Shown: positions 1 through 9,892 of the stretch, in pieces
How the letters are laid out: each line of letters opens with the position of its first letter
Position numbering within the stretch: position 1 is the first letter of the stretch
From: Symbiodinium natans
Taxonomy: Eukaryota; Sar; Dinophyceae; Suessiales; Symbiodiniaceae
Reading direction: 5' to 3'
DNA length: 64,000 nucleotides
NCBI GenBank assembly: GCA_905221605.1
Contig: CAJNDS010000068.1
Coordinates: 48,194-112,193, forward strand
Made by a program: the position numbers and the translations under genes
The notes under the pieces: generated by a model
Seen by the model: only the letters and a program-made list of their open reading frames with translations
Told to the model about the DNA's origin: nothing
The model's database searches: none

Positions 1-62
1 ACAGGGATTATAGTACCCCCTATAGTCCCCATGAAGGACTGTTCGTATAAGGGGGAACATCC
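1..62. repeat. Truncated end of an inverted-repeat element (GGGATGTTCCC family)
   Basis: The segment ends in AAGGGGGAACATCC, the reverse complement of the GGGATGTTCCCCCTT terminus seen complete at 24,140. The preceding bases (AGGGATTATAGTACCCCCT) match a second partial copy at 8,279. The window start cuts the other end off. Confidence 0.55.
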
Positions 63-296
63 GAAGTTGAGGGCTTGAAGGAAAGGGGGGCTTTAGGCAT
101 CAATGTTTTGATGCTATTTTAGGGAGGTTTTGGAGTTTGTGTTTATTTTTTCCGGGTTTGTGTGTATAAAGGTGGGGGGGGGGAGGACTTTTAGGTTTTT
201 CGGGGTTTAGGAGCTTTATAGGTTGTAAGAGGCTGAGGCTTCAGAGCTTGAATTTTAGGAAAGGCTCCGGTAGCAAAGGATCCGGGTATCTCGTAT

Positions 297-331
297 AGGG
301 TTTAGGGTTTAGGGTTTAGGGTTTAGGGTTC
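297..331 (+). repeat. Telomere-like array (TTTAGGG)n
   Basis: About four to five perfect TTTAGGG units. First of many interstitial arrays in the left half of the window. The unique DNA on both sides excludes a chromosome end here. Confidence 0.85.
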
Positions 332-1410
332 CCAAAGCAGAGGGTGCCTTTAATCATGCCCCAAGGCACTCTTATCCTAATCACAGGAACCCAGGCAAAG
401 GGCGCCCCCTCTATCGCTCCATGGAATCCCTACACCCTCAGCTCTAAAACCCCAGCAGCATAGGGGTCGGTTGTGGTCCATATATACTTGAAAATACCAC
501 CCCCCCCCCCCCCAAAAAAAAAAAAAAAAAAAAAAAAAAAAACAATCAAAACCTATTCAAATCAACCCTCAACCCTGGACCCTAGACCCTAAACCTAAAC
601 CCTAAACCCTAATCGGGGTGCCGTCTACGTACGCCAAGCACTCACAAAGAGCGGCAGTGGGAGAGGCGCGGCCTCGACAAAACCTGGCAGGAGCGGCGGA
701 GTGTTGGGGGCACCCTAAACCCCGAACCCTAAACCCTCAACCCAAAACCCTAAACCCTAAACCCTACCCTGAGTTGGGCTCTTAAACTCCTGAACTCAGA
801 CCTTCAACCCTAAACCCTAAGCCCTAAACCCTACCCTTGGGAGGATCCAGAAAGTAGAAACCCCTCAACTGCAGAACCATCCGCCTATGTGCAGGAATTC
901 ATGCTACCAGTGACTTTACAGGGCCGTCTGATGCTTTGAGGTAGTGAGAGGAAGGTTCAGGATTCAGGGTTTTCGGGGTTTAGGGTCTAGCGTGTAGGGT
1001 TAGTGGATGAATCCTGGATGGGCCATGCCTTAACCTACTCGTGCTTAAGGGGGTCGTTGAGGAGCAGGTCTCTAGCAGTATCCCCGGGCAATTCCCGCAA
1101 GAGCACTGGTACCCTCTTTCGGCAAAGAAGCCATAGGGGATCCCGCCGCGTCGCCTTAAACATTAGACTCTTAGGCCAACTCCACCCCCTCAACTCCTTC
1201 AGACATACATATGATCTCATATATGAGTATATCCCTCAGATTTGTATACGCACATATAAATACCTAAATCAGTAAAGAATTAGAAAATAGATGCATGTAC
1301 ATATAGAAAAACAGACAGAGAGATATGTATCACCATATGTATGTATATATTGTGTCAAGTATACATACACACAAACTCGTTTATGGGGTAACTGCCTTAC
1401 GTAAAGAGGC
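332..1410. other. Mixed region: degenerate CCCTAAA tracts, homopolymers, unresolved unique islands
   Basis: Contains a C16/A-rich homopolymer block (~500-542), degenerate CCCTAAA tracts (575-610, 713-770, 805-835) and unique islands. The island at about 875-940 is preceded by CTGCAG and followed by GTAGTG, so it may be an exon, but no single frame is convincing. Positions 1,200-1,380 are AT-rich with many CATATA words. No gene is called. Confidence 0.5.
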
Positions 1411-1480
1411 CCCTAAACCCTAAACCCTAAACCCTAAACCCTAAACCCTAAACCCTAAACCCTAAACCCTAAACCCTAAA
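1411..1480 (-). repeat. Telomere-like array (CCCTAAA)10
   Basis: Ten essentially perfect CCCTAAA units immediately left of an exon-like island. The array on the other side of that island (1,613 onward) has the opposite orientation. Confidence 0.92.
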
Positions 1481-1486
1481 CGGCAG

Positions 1487-1558
1487 CTCCCGGAGGACGA
1501 GCGTGAGCAGGACTTCGAGCGCCGGGCCGCGCCGGATGGCGGCCGCGGAGAGGCCGCG
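1487..1558 (+). CDS. Exon-like island, 24 codons, unknown protein
   Basis: The island begins after GGCAG and reads in one open frame LPEDEREQDFERRAAPDGGR and four more codons, a charged composition typical of coding DNA. It ends before GC (a donor dinucleotide dinoflagellates tolerate). CCCTAAA repeats lie on the left and TTTAGGG repeats on the right. Function is not recognisable. Exon status is inferred from composition and the splice-like flanks. Confidence 0.35.
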
Positions 1559-1612
1559 GCTTTGGGGGACTTCGGGGGATTTTGGGGGGGGGGGTTTTAG
1601 GAAGTTATAGGG

Positions 1613-1760
1613 TAGGGTTTAGGGTTTAGGGTTTAGGGTTTAGGGTTTAGGGTTTAGGGTTTAGGGTTTAGGGTTTAGGGTTTAGGTTTTAGGGTTTAGG
1701 GTTTAGGGTTTAGGGTTTATAGGGTTTAGGGTTTAATTAGGGTTTAGGGTAGTTCAAGGT
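1613..1760 (+). repeat. Telomere-like array (TTTAGGG)n, about 150 bp
   Basis: Mostly perfect TTTAGGG with a few TTTTAGG and TTTATAGGG variants. Degenerates to the right into TTAGGGTAG words. Confidence 0.9.
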
Positions 1761-2285
1761 TTAGGGTTAAATCTGGGTTTGCGGGGCTTATGGGGTTTTA
1801 GTGTAGTTTACGGTTTGGGGCAGTTTGGGGCTTACTGGCTGCATGGTGACATGGTAGTGTAATCCCTTCCCCCTTACATAAAAGCCCCCCCCCCCCCCCC
1901 TCCCCGCAGTATAAAAACCCCTCAAAACCTCTAAAGGGTTTTTAGTATTAGGGGGGGTTCTGATCGTTTGTCCGAACAAAACAACCAGTCCTTCTAGCTT
2001 GCTGGCTCAGTCATAGATCAGGTTTCAAGCTTTAGGCCTAATAAGTTTCAGGCTTCCCCGCCCCCTAATTCTGTAGAGATATGAAAAGGGGCGACTGCCG
2101 GACCGGGTTTTGGGGCCAGAGGGTTTTTTTATATTAGGGGTGTATTTATATTAGGGGGAAGGGATTAGCTGTTTGGAGTAGTCCAGGGCTTAGGTACCAG
2201 CGATGGGATATTGCACAGCTGTATGCAGACACACAGAAAGTCGTGTGTGCCAGCATCCTGGCTGGCAAAACCATCACGGTTGCTG
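1761..2285. other. No gene seen; degenerate G-strand tract and unique DNA
   Basis: Holds decayed TTTAGGG words, a C14 run (~1,886-1,899) and unique sequence. No open frame with splice-like flanks stood out. Confidence 0.5.
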
Positions 2286-2585
2286 GCCATAAACCCTGAA
2301 CCCTAAACCTTAAACCCTAAACCCCTAAACCCTAAACCCTAAACCCTAAACCCTAAACCCTAAACCCTAAACCCTAAACCCCTAAACTCTAAACCCTAAA
2401 CCCGACGGCCTGGGCTCTCTCTTCGTCGTTGCGGTGGAGAGCGCTCCAGGATTTCGCTTTTGTTGCTCACAGAAATGGTTCTCCTTAGAACCCTAAACCC
2501 TAAACCCTAGACCCTAAACCCTCAACCCTGAACCCTAAACCCTAAACCCGAAACCCGAAACCCTAAACCCTAAACCCTAAACCTT
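2286..2585 (-). repeat. Two CCCTAAA arrays around a short unique island
   Basis: Arrays at about 2,286-2,400 and 2,487-2,585 flank about 85 bp of unique DNA. The island is open on the + strand but has no clear acceptor AG, so it is not called as an exon. Confidence 0.85.
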
Positions 2586-2716
2586 GGCCTGGTGGATTCA
2601 GAAGCCGAACGCAGTTCGGCTTCTCCTACAAACTTCCTGAACCCCAAGGCCTGAGACCCTAAACCCTCATGGCCTCGCGCGCCTTTGAGAGCCTCATGAC
2701 AAGCCTTGGGATGCAG

Positions 2717-2928
2717 TTTAGGGTTTAGGGTAGGGTTTAGGGTTTAGGGTTTAGGGTTTCGGGTTTAGGGTTTAGGGTTTAGGGTTTAGGGTTGAGGGTT
2801 TAGGGGTTTAGGGGTTTAGGGGTTTAGGGGTTTAGGGGTTTAGGGGTTTAGGGGTTTAGGGGTTTAGGGGTTAAGGGGTTTAGGGGTTTAGGGGTTTAGG
2901 GGTTTAGGGGTTTAGGGGTTTAGTTTAG
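2717..2928 (+). repeat. Array that switches from TTTAGGG to the 8-mer TTTAGGGG
   Basis: Heptamers (to about 2,794) are followed by roughly sixteen units of the octamer GGGGTTTA up to about 2,925. The abrupt change of unit shows local tandem expansion of a variant. Confidence 0.9.
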
Positions 2929-2975
2929 GGCCGCCATCACTGAGTTCAAATCCCTGATCCAAATGGCGGCGATAA
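2929..2975 (+). CDS. Exon-like island, unknown protein
   Basis: Preceded by TTTAG and followed by GTGTCC. In the open frame it reads AAITEFKSLIQMAAI, hydrophobic/helical in character. Both flanks carry G-strand repeat. Exon status is inferred. Confidence 0.33.
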
Positions 2976-3287
2976 GTGTCCCTGGAGCATGCCCCGAATT
3001 CGGTCACTTGGTGGGGCTCATGCTTTGTGATCCCTTGAGCTGCCATTGGGCGCTAGGGTTTGGGCGGTTTAGGGTTTAGGGCTTTGCAGGGTTGAGGAGG
3101 GTAGCGTTTGGGTTTTAAGGGGTTCAGGAGTTTAAGGGTTGTTTTCGGCTTAGGGGGGGTTTAGGCTTGTTTTAGGGAGTATGAACTCAATTATGCGGGT
3201 TAGGGTTGGATTAGGTTTTATGAACTTCTGGTAAAGCCCTAAACCCTAAACCCTCAACCCTCAACCCTAAACCCTAAACCCCAAAAG

Positions 3288-3358
3288 GATGGTGGGTTCC
3301 GAGTCGGTGGCAATAGAGTGCTGGAGTTGTCAGTGGACGTGAACCATCCAGAGCGCCT
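3288..3358 (+). CDS. Exon-like island, unknown protein
   Basis: Starts after CCCCAAAAG and is open as DGGFRVGGNRVLELSVDVNH followed by PERL, then GC and CCCCAAAC repeats. The composition is convincingly protein-like. The family is not recognised and the 3' junction (GC donor) is uncertain. Confidence 0.4.
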
Positions 3359-3436
3359 GCCCCCAAACCCCAAACCCAAACCCCAAACCCCAAACCCCAA
3401 ACCCTAAACCCTAAACCCTAAACCCTAAACCCTCAG

Positions 3437-3496
3437 ACGGTCGCCGCCGAGCTGCGCAGCTATGCAGAGGCCATCGGTGTGCTGCTCCTGCTCCAG
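3437..3496 (+). CDS. Exon-like island, exactly 20 codons, canonical AG/GT flanks
   Basis: CCCTAAACCCTCAG precedes it and GTTCAGGG follows. The whole 60 bp is one phase-0 frame, TVAAELRSYAEAIGVLLLLQ, with an amphipathic helix-like pattern. The downstream intron opens with G-strand repeat ((TTTAGGC)n) and closes with C-strand repeat before the next island. One of the clearest examples in the window. Protein unknown. Confidence 0.45.
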
Positions 3497-3526
3497 GTTC
3501 AGGGCTTCAGGGTTTTGGGATGCAGG

Positions 3527-3657
3527 TTAGGCTTTAGGCTTTAGGCTTTAGGCTTTAGGCTTTAGGCTTTAGGCTTTAGGCTTTAGGCTTTAGGCTTTAG
3601 GCTTTAGGCTTTAGGCTTTAGGCTTTAGGCTTTAGGCTTTAGGCTTTAGGCTTTAGG
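3527..3657 (+). repeat. Variant telomere-like array (TTTAGGC)18
   Basis: About eighteen near-perfect copies of TTTAGGC, a homogenised single-base variant of TTTAGGG, followed by one TTTAGGG. It lies within the putative intron after the 3,437-3,496 island. Confidence 0.93.
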
Positions 3658-3771
3658 GTGAGGTTCTCACCCTCTCTAACTTAAGACCCTAACCCCTAAA
3701 CCCTAAGCTTAACATCCATACCCTAAATCCTCAGCCTACAGGCTGTATGGGTCGAAGGCGGCATTGCACAG

Positions 3772-3892
3772 GGAAGTTGGTCATGGCATGCGCCCAGAAT
3801 GCCTGGATCCGATGTGAAGCAGGGAGCCTCGAAAAGGCCAAGAAAGAAAGCGTGGCTGAGTTCCACATGTTTGCAAAGAAGGCACCGCCGCT
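3772..3892 (+). CDS. Exon-like island, about 40 codons (helical-repeat-like)
   Basis: Preceded by GCACAG and followed by GTAACC. One frame reads VMACAQNAWIRCEAGSLEKA, then AKKESVAEFHMFAKKAPP. The alternation of helix-forming residues is faintly reminiscent of pentatricopeptide repeats, but a single motif cannot establish this. A second island (about 3,950-4,020) follows after TTTCTAG. Function unknown. Confidence 0.4.
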
Positions 3893-4459
3893 GTAACCTT
3901 CATCTGTGGTACATGTTGGAATCTTGGAAGTGCCCGAGCAGCCTTTCTAGAAGAACATGCTGAAACCTGGCTGCGATGTAGCATACCGGCGTCCAGAGGC
4001 CACCCGCTTACATCGCTTACATGGGTGTTTAGGGTTTAGGGCTGGGGTTTGGGGTTTAGGGTTTAGGTCTTAGGGCTTAGGGCTTAGGGCTTATAGGGTT
4101 TAGGGATCCGAGATACACCTTCTGAACCCTAAACCCCATGTCTACTCCAACGCGTCCAGTACCATGGACAGAGTTCTCCCCTCGTCTCCCGAGGACCCCT
4201 AATAAGGGCTCTTTAAGGGGCGCGCTCAGGGTTTAAAGGGTCTCAGGTTCAGGGTGTAGGGTTTAGGGCTCAGGGCTTGGGGATCCCACCCTGTGCTGTA
4301 CAAGCCAGGGTTCGTATTACTGAGACGTGGTGAGTGCATATAGGGCTCGTTTAGCTTCTGGTGTGGGTTTTTTTCTCTGGCATTTAGGGTTTCCTTTTTG
4401 GGATCCTGATAAGATAGACCCTACAGATTTTTGGGGGTTTCCTGTTTTGGGGGATACTG

Positions 4460-4597
4460 GGTCCCTAAACCCTAAACCTTGAAGCCTAAACCCTAAACCC
4501 TGAAGCCCTAAACCCGCAACCCGAAACCCTAAACCCTAAACCCTAAACCCTAAACCCTAAACCCTAAACCCTAAGCCCTAAACCCTAAACCCTAAAC
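4460..4597 (-). repeat. CCCTAAA array
   Basis: Degenerate units (CCTTGAAG, CCCGCAA) give way to perfect CCCTAAA next to the 4,614 island. Confidence 0.88.
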
Positions 4598-4613
4598 TCG
4601 TGTTTGTTGCTAG

Positions 4614-4679
4614 CTCGGCGAGCTCCCGGGGCCACCATTGCCGACACCCGGGCTGACAGGGCCTCGGATGCTTTTTGGG
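4614..4679 (+). CDS. Exon-like island, exactly 22 codons, strong splice sites
   Basis: The acceptor is TTTGTTGCTAG, with a pyrimidine tract. The donor is GGG|GTAAGG, a near-ideal 5' splice site. The 66 bp are open in phase 0: LGELPGPPLPTPGLTGPRML, then FG. The upstream array is CCCTAAA; TTTAGGG repeat begins four bases after the donor. Protein unknown, Pro/Gly-rich. Confidence 0.5.
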
Positions 4680-4683
4680 GTAA

Positions 4684-4765
4684 GGTTGAGGGTTTAGGGT
4701 TTAGGGTTTAGGGTTTAGGGCCTAGGGTTTAGGGTTTAGGGTTTAGGGTTTAGGGTTTAGGGGGC
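4684..4765 (+). repeat. TTTAGGG array beginning at a 5' splice site
   Basis: The array starts directly after GTAAGGTTGAGGG and contains about eleven units, with one CCTAGGG variant. Confidence 0.88.
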
Positions 4766-5171
4766 ATGATAGGTTGTAGGAGTTGAGGGTGCAAGATGCC
4801 ACGTGGGGCTAGGCTCTGTAACTAGGCTTCAAAAGGCCAGGGTTTAGGGCCTTGGAGTTGGAACTTGAGATGTAGGGTTTAGGGTTTAGGGTTTAAGGTT
4901 TAGGGTTTAGGGTTTAGGGTTGAGGCCTTGGGTTTTCGGGCTTGGACCCGGGGCTTTGCAGCCTTCGCAGCCCTTTGCCGGGTTCCGCGTTTCGTGGTTC
5001 CTAGGGCTTCCGGGCTAGGGCCCTGGGTGCAGCGCTCGAAAGGTCTAAGGGTTTAGGGTTGCTTAAGTGTATGAACCTTCAAAAAACACCCACAACAATG
5101 GAATTTCTGGATACCCTCAGCAATTCTTATGGGCAATTTAAACCCTAACCCCAGAACTCCTTGCTTGGGAA

Positions 5172-5300
5172 GCCGTTGGGGCCGTCATTCGCGCCAAACT
5201 TACAGTCTGCTTGGGGACATGACATGAATCTTAAACAAGTTATGGGAGCAGCTACTCGAGTCACTGTGAACGCACCCTTCTGGACTTGATTGCCTTAAGC
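5172..5300 (+). CDS. Exon-like island, unknown protein
   Basis: After GGGAAG one frame reads PLGPSFAPNLQSAWGHDMNL, then KQVMGAATRVTVNAPFWT and a stop. The 3' boundary is unclear (GTGAAC and GTCACT occur inside). CCCTAA-type words are on the left; AACCCC/CCCTAAA repeats start at 5,338. Confidence 0.33.
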
Positions 5301-5337
5301 ATTGCTTACCATCGTCAATCACAAAGAACCCCCAATA

Positions 5338-5465
5338 AACCCGAAACCCCAAGCCCTAAACCCCAAACCCCAAACCCTAAACCCTAACCCGAAACCCTAT
5401 AAACCCCAAACCCCAAACCCCAAACCCTAAACCCTAAACCACAAACCCTAAACCTTAAACCCTAC
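5338..5465 (-). repeat. Degenerate CCCTAAA/CCCCAAA array
   Basis: Alternating AACCCTAA and AACCCCAA units. Confidence 0.85.
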
Positions 5466-5774
5466 CAAAAGCACCCGAAAAACGCGGAACCGATGTTGGA
5501 GGTGCTGGGCCTTAAGCTCTCGCTAATCCTTAACCCCCCGAAACGAGCAAAATCCCGTAATTAAGGTTTAGGGCTTAGGGCTTAGGGCTTAGGGTTCACC
5601 TCCTTGCAGGTGCCTGAGTAGGGTCCCGATTATAAGGGAATCCTACTGTTTGGTGGACGAAATTATTACGGGTCCCCTGTTTTCGTAAACTCATACTTTT
5701 TTTGATCATGTCATGCTTTGGTGGGGGTTAGGGTTTAGGGCTTAGGAAAGCCACTCAACCCTGAAGCATACCAG

Positions 5775-5833
5775 GTCCGATGGCCGCACGGCAAGCCTGC
5801 CCCCCTCGAGTTTACGCCGTGGGTCGGCGGCAG
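5775..5833 (+). CDS. Exon-like island with AG/GT flanks
   Basis: CATACCAG precedes and GTTGAT follows (CGGCAG|GTTGAT). The frame PMAARQACPPRVYAVGRRQ is open through the 59 bp. Followed about 35 bp later by TTTAGGG repeat. Protein unknown. Confidence 0.38.
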
Positions 5834-6757
5834 GTTGATATCTTTGCAGTGTTTCAATTGGGTTTAGGGTTTAGGGTTGAGGGTTGAGGGTTGAGGGTTT
5901 AGGTTTTAGGGGTTTCGGGTTTGGGGTTTGGGTTTAGGGCCCAGGGCCTAGGGTTTAGGGTTGAGGGTTGAGGGCTTAGGGTATCCGGCACGAGGTTTAC
6001 CCAAGGGCAAACTCCAAGCTCAGAGTGAAACTAGTAGTCTCTAAATTCTGCCCAAGACCCGACCCTGCCTCGTAAACCTGAATGAATACTGGTCAAGCCT
6101 GATCATCGTCCTTACAGACCCTACAAGCACTGACCCATGCCATATTTCTGGTTCCGTTACGTTGGGGGGGGGGGCCTTTGCGAAGCTGTTTGGGCGGGTT
6201 GGGGCTCCGGAGGAGTGTGTGGGCCTCTTGCTATCTGCTACTATTTGGGTGAGGGGCCGGGCATTTAGGGTTTGGGATGTTTGGGGATGTGGGGTTTGGG
6301 TGGTTTAAATTGTTTGTGTAATGATCAGATTTAGGGCGGTCGGGGGGGGGGAGGTAGATTTCTGGGTTTTGTGCGTTGTTCGTGTTTTGTGGGGCACTTT
6401 TGTGTGTGTGTGTGTGTGTGGGGTACCCTAATCCGAAACCCAAGACACTAATTAAGCCTCATAGGATTTAGGGCTTCCACGGCACGTCGGACTCACTCGG
6501 GCACTGCAGTCTGGAGACAAGTAACCTTCACAAGCCTTAGAGTTTAGGGTTCCGGGGCCTGGAACCCGAGCGCCTGACGCGCAAACTCAAGCAACCAAAA
6601 GCCCCAGCTTAGGGTTTAGGGTTAAGGGTTCCTGGTTTAGGGTTTAGGGTTTAAAGTTTATAGGATATTTCGGGGTCACCCGAAGTTCCCCAAGCCATAC
6701 AAGGAGGGGCCCCCTAGTTATAAATAGAGTTTGGCGGACCCTAAATTGGGTTATAAG

Positions 6758-6905
6758 GATCCTAAATTCGGTTATAAGTCCCTTGACTACAGTAAGTAGA
6801 GCAAGGGGGGGGCCCTTCTTGTGGAAGTTTATCAGGATCCTAAGATTCGGCTAGAAGTCCCTTAACTGCAGCAAGTAGAGTACTGGGGGCCCCTTCTTGT
6901 AAAAT
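6758..6905. repeat. Two tandem copies of a ~75-bp unit
   Basis: GGATCCTAAATTCGGTTATA at 6,758 recurs as GGATCCTAAGATTCGGCTAG at 6,835. Both continue through AAGTCCCTT.ACT.CAG.AAGTAGAG to GGGCCCCTTCTTGT. Ends carry AGTTATAA words similar to the 26,401 hairpin. Confidence 0.75.
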
Positions 6906-6915
6906 GTGCGTTTGG

Positions 6916-7035
6916 ACTAAACCCTAAACCCTAAACCCTAAACCCTAAACCCTAAACCCTAAACCCTAAACCCTAAACCCTAAACCCTAAACCCTAAACC
7001 CTAAACCCTAAACCCTAAACCCTAAACCCTAAACC
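6916..7035 (-). repeat. Perfect (CCCTAAA)17 array
   Basis: Seventeen uninterrupted CCCTAAA units directly left of the 7,039 island. Confidence 0.95.
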
Positions 7036-7038
7036 CAG

Positions 7039-7102
7039 GTCTCAAGCATGTCGAGGCCGCAGTCGCCTGCGGCATCGAGAGGGTGCGGCGACGCCTGCTT
7101 TG
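7039..7102 (+). CDS. Exon-like island with a duplicated 3' end
   Basis: AAACCCAG precedes; a GT is available at 7,103. The frame reads GLKHVEAAVACGIERVRRRL, then LWW. Its last ~25 bp (from 7,082) recur at 7,351 on the far side of the following G-strand array, so the array is bracketed by a direct repeat of exon sequence. Function unknown. Confidence 0.4.
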
Positions 7103-7106
7103 GTGG

Positions 7107-7350
7107 CGGGATGAGGGTTCAGGCTTTTAGGGGGTTCAGGGGGGCTTAAAGGGGTTTAGGGGGTTTAGAGGGTTTAGAGGGTTTAGAGTCTAGGGGGTTT
7201 AGGGGGTTTGGGTGGTTCGGGGGGTTTAGGGGGTTTAGGGGGTTTCGGGGGTTTAGGGGGTTTAGGGGGTTTAGGGGATTTAGGGGGTTTAGGGGGTTTA
7301 AGGGTTTAAGGGTTTAAGGGTTTAAGGGTTTAAGGGTTTAAGGGTTTAGG
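7107..7350 (+). repeat. Variant G-strand array (TTTAGGGGG / TTTAAGGG)
   Basis: Runs of GGGGGTTTA units change to GGGTTTAA near the right end. Flanked by direct repeats of GGTGCGGCGACGCCTGCTT (7,082 and 7,351). Confidence 0.88.
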
Positions 7351-7814
7351 GGTGCGGCGACGCCTGCTTGTGGTGGCCCAAGGTTTTATAGGGGTTTATA
7401 AGCTTTACAGGACGTTTACAGGGGTTTGTAGGGTTTATGGGGTTTATGGGGTTTGTAGGGTTTATAGTCAATTTATAGTGTTTAGGGTTTATAGGTTTCA
7501 AGGCTTAGGGCTCGGGGTCTAGGATTTTGAGGTTTCGGGTCCTGGGTCTAAGGCTTATACTTGAGGGGGTTCAAAGATCAAGGATTTGAGGTTTTGGGGG
7601 TTTAGGGTTTGGGTCTTGCCTTCAAGCTTCACGTTGATCTTGAGGGGGTTTGGGATTAAAGGTTCTGGTTGTGCAAAGTCCATAAACCCTAAGCCCTAGA
7701 CCCTGAACCACTCCAAACTACGCAAAGACCACTTGGCCCGAAACGGTCGGAGCATTCTGCAGTGGTGTGAATGGCCTTAAGGGGTTTAAGGGGGTTCAGG
7801 AGGTGTAGGGGTTT

Positions 7815-7815
<1 letters not shown>

Positions 7816-7846
<31 letters not shown>
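7816..7846 (+). repeat. Poly-G run (31 nt)
   Basis: Uninterrupted G homopolymer inside a G-rich intron-like segment; its length is uncertain in any assembly. Confidence 0.8.
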
Positions 7847-7847
<1 letters not shown>

Positions 7848-7981
7848 GAGGGGGTTGAGGAGCTTTTAGGGGGTTTTGCGGGGTCTGTGGAGGGGATTCT
7901 CAGGGGATTGTTGATGGTTTCTAGGGGGCTAGTGTCAGAAGTAACCCTAAACCCTAAACCCTAAACCGCCACACTCTCAAG

Positions 7982-8043
7982 TCCAAACTCTGGGGCTGCC
8001 CCTCCATTGTGGTGCCAGGAGTGTGGCGTGGATGTGTCTCGAG
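7982..8043 (+). CDS. Exon-like island with AG/GT flanks
   Basis: CTCTCAAG precedes and GTCGGG follows. The frame QTLGLPLHCGARSVAWMCLE is open across the island. CCCTAAA lies left and TTTAGGG right. Confidence 0.38.
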
Positions 8044-8249
8044 GTCGGGGCCTGTAGGAACTTAGGGGGTTTAGGGTTTAGGGTTGAGGGTTGAGGGTTG
8101 AGGGTTTAGGGTTTAGGGTTAGGGTTTAGGGTTTAGGGTTTATTGTGTTGCTTCGGAGTGTGGCGTTTGCTGCCTTGAGAAGGTCGTACACGAGAAAAAG
8201 ACCCTACAGTACAGACACCCTACACCCTAAACCCTAAAGTCAAAACCTT

Positions 8250-8310
8250 GGGATGTTCCCGTTTATACTACAAGTGCTTATAGGGATTGTAGTACCCCCT
8301 GCTGGTATAG
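8250..8310. repeat. Partial inverted-repeat element (GGGATGTTCCC family)
   Basis: Starts GGGATGTTCCCGTTTATAC and contains AGGGATTGTAGTACCCCCT, shared with positions 4-22. The far terminus was not identified. Confidence 0.5.
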
Positions 8311-8524
8311 GGTTTAGGTTTATAGGATTTACAGTGGCTTTATAGGGTTTATAGGGTCTATAGGGATTACTTAGGGTTTTTGGGGATTATAGTCTAGGGT
8401 CTATAGGGTTCAGCACTTTAGGGTCTGTAGGGTTTGCCGGGTTTGTGTGACTAGGGCGGCCGAGGCCGAGGCCGGCCGGGATTTGAGGGGGGTTGAGGCT
8501 TCAGAGGTTAGGGTTGAAAGTTGG

Positions 8525-8650
8525 GGTTCGGGGTCTAGGGTTATTAGGGTTATTAGGGGTATTAGGGTTACTAGGGTTATTAGGGTCATTAGGGTTATTA
8601 GGGTTATTAGGGTTATTAGGGGAATTAGGGTTATTAGGGTTCTTAGGGTG
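8525..8650 (+). repeat. Nonamer array (ATTAGGGTT)n
   Basis: About thirteen copies of ATTAGGGTT with ATTAGGGGT, CTTAGGGTG and similar variants. Produces long spurious frames on both strands. Confidence 0.88.
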
Positions 8651-8815
8651 ACTCCACCGGCGTGGCCAAAGGGTTTTGGAATTGCGATCAACCCGCCCTA
8701 CCCCCCCAACGCCCCAACGCCGAAGGCGTGGATGTTTTCCGCTTGGTCTTGCCGAACCCGCCGCTTGCCTTGCAGTTGCGCCGCGCCGCTTCGCTCCGGG
8801 GCTTATTCGGGTATA

Positions 8816-8927
8816 ACCCAGAGGGTCCATTTGTATTACTATTATGGATTTAGGTACCCAAAAACCATACTAAACAACGTCTTGGGTACCTAATTCCATA
8901 ATAGTATTACAAATGGACCCTCTGGGT
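8816..8927. repeat. Fold-back element, 45-nt arms, 22-nt loop
   Basis: The left arm (8,816-8,860) begins ACCCAGAGGGTCCATTTG and the right arm (8,883-8,927) ends CAAATGGACCCTCTGGGT. The arms pair almost completely. The outer CCCAGAG/CTCTGGG ends match the inner hairpin at 24,229-24,337. Confidence 0.85.
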
Positions 8928-9184
8928 AAGCCCTAAACCCCAAGCCCGAAACCCGAAACCCTAAGCCCTAAGCAACTCCAAGCCCTAAACCCTAAACCCT
9001 ACACCCTGAACCCCGCCCCAGGATCCAACAATCCCAAAGCGCTGTTTTACTCTGTAAGGTTCAGAGTTTATAGGGTTTAGGGGTTAGGGTTTAGGGTGTA
9101 TCAGAGGGATTTGTAGGGTTTATCGCATTTATAGGGTTATGGGGTTTGAGGAAGTTGTTAGGTAGAGTTGACGGATCAGCGGCT

Positions 9185-9340
9185 TCAAGCCCCTAAACCC
9201 TAAACCCTAAACCCTAAACCCTAACCCTAAACCCTATACCCCTAAACCCCTAAACCCTAAACCCTTAACCCTAAACCCTAACCCTAAACCCTATACCCCT
9301 AAACCCCTAAACCCTAAACCCTAAACCCTATACCCCTCAA
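9185..9340 (-). repeat. CCCTAAA array with a higher-order repeat
   Basis: A longer unit, CCCTAACCCTAAACCCTATA plus CCCCTAAACCCC, occurs twice (about 9,215 and 9,278), so a multi-heptamer block was duplicated as a unit. Confidence 0.82.
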
Positions 9341-9485
9341 CCCATCGATCAATCATTCGGGTATCATTGCTCGAGAGCAGGGCCTGAGCTCACAGGGACC
9401 TGGGACCCGACCATGTAGGTGCGGGGCAGGAACCACAAGCTATCCCAAGCGACCTCCGATCCGAAGTTCTTGTTGTGCCGAGCCC

Positions 9486-9575
9486 CTAAGCCCTTCCCGA
9501 GGCCAGACCCCGCAGCTCATTATGAAAACTTTCCGGGGCCTGAGCTTTGGTTTGATGATCTCCCCCCAAAAAGGG
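9486..9575 (+). CDS. Exon-like island, unknown protein
   Basis: The frame contains PRPDPAAHYENFPGPELWFD then DLPPKRDW before running into TTTAGGG-type repeat. It is open upstream to about 9,419, but the true 5' boundary is uncertain (CCCGAG before GCCAGA is one candidate). Confidence 0.33.
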
Positions 9576-9814
9576 ATTGGGGTTTAGGGTTGAGGGTTGA
9601 GGGTTGAGGGTTTAGGGTTTAGATGGTCCCTTTTTGGGGTACCCCAAATACTAGGGGCCGCCTTGCAAGCGTACCCCCCGAGAAGCGCCTCCCCACTTTA
9701 GAGAACTACCCAGCTCCAAACCCTAAACATCCCTCAAGCCCCAAACCCTCTAAACCCTAAACCCTAAACCCTAAATGCTAAACCCTAAACCCTAAACATT
9801 CCTAAACCCTGCAG

Positions 9815-9892
9815 ACCCGAAAGCTCCCGAAGCATCTCAGGCAAAGCGGCGTGCGGACCACGACGAGGGTGCTCCTCGTCCAGACCGGAGAG
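9815..9892 (+). CDS. Exon-like island, unknown protein
   Basis: CCCTGCAG precedes; GC follows. The frame PKAPEASQAKRRADHDEGAP and RPDRR is open; basic and acidic residues dominate. C-strand repeats flank both sides. Confidence 0.35.

Noticed and set aside
8410-8893. Long frames on both strands (Arg-Val-Ile and Leu-Ile-Thr repeats)
   Set aside because: Products of the ATTAGGGTT nonamer array.
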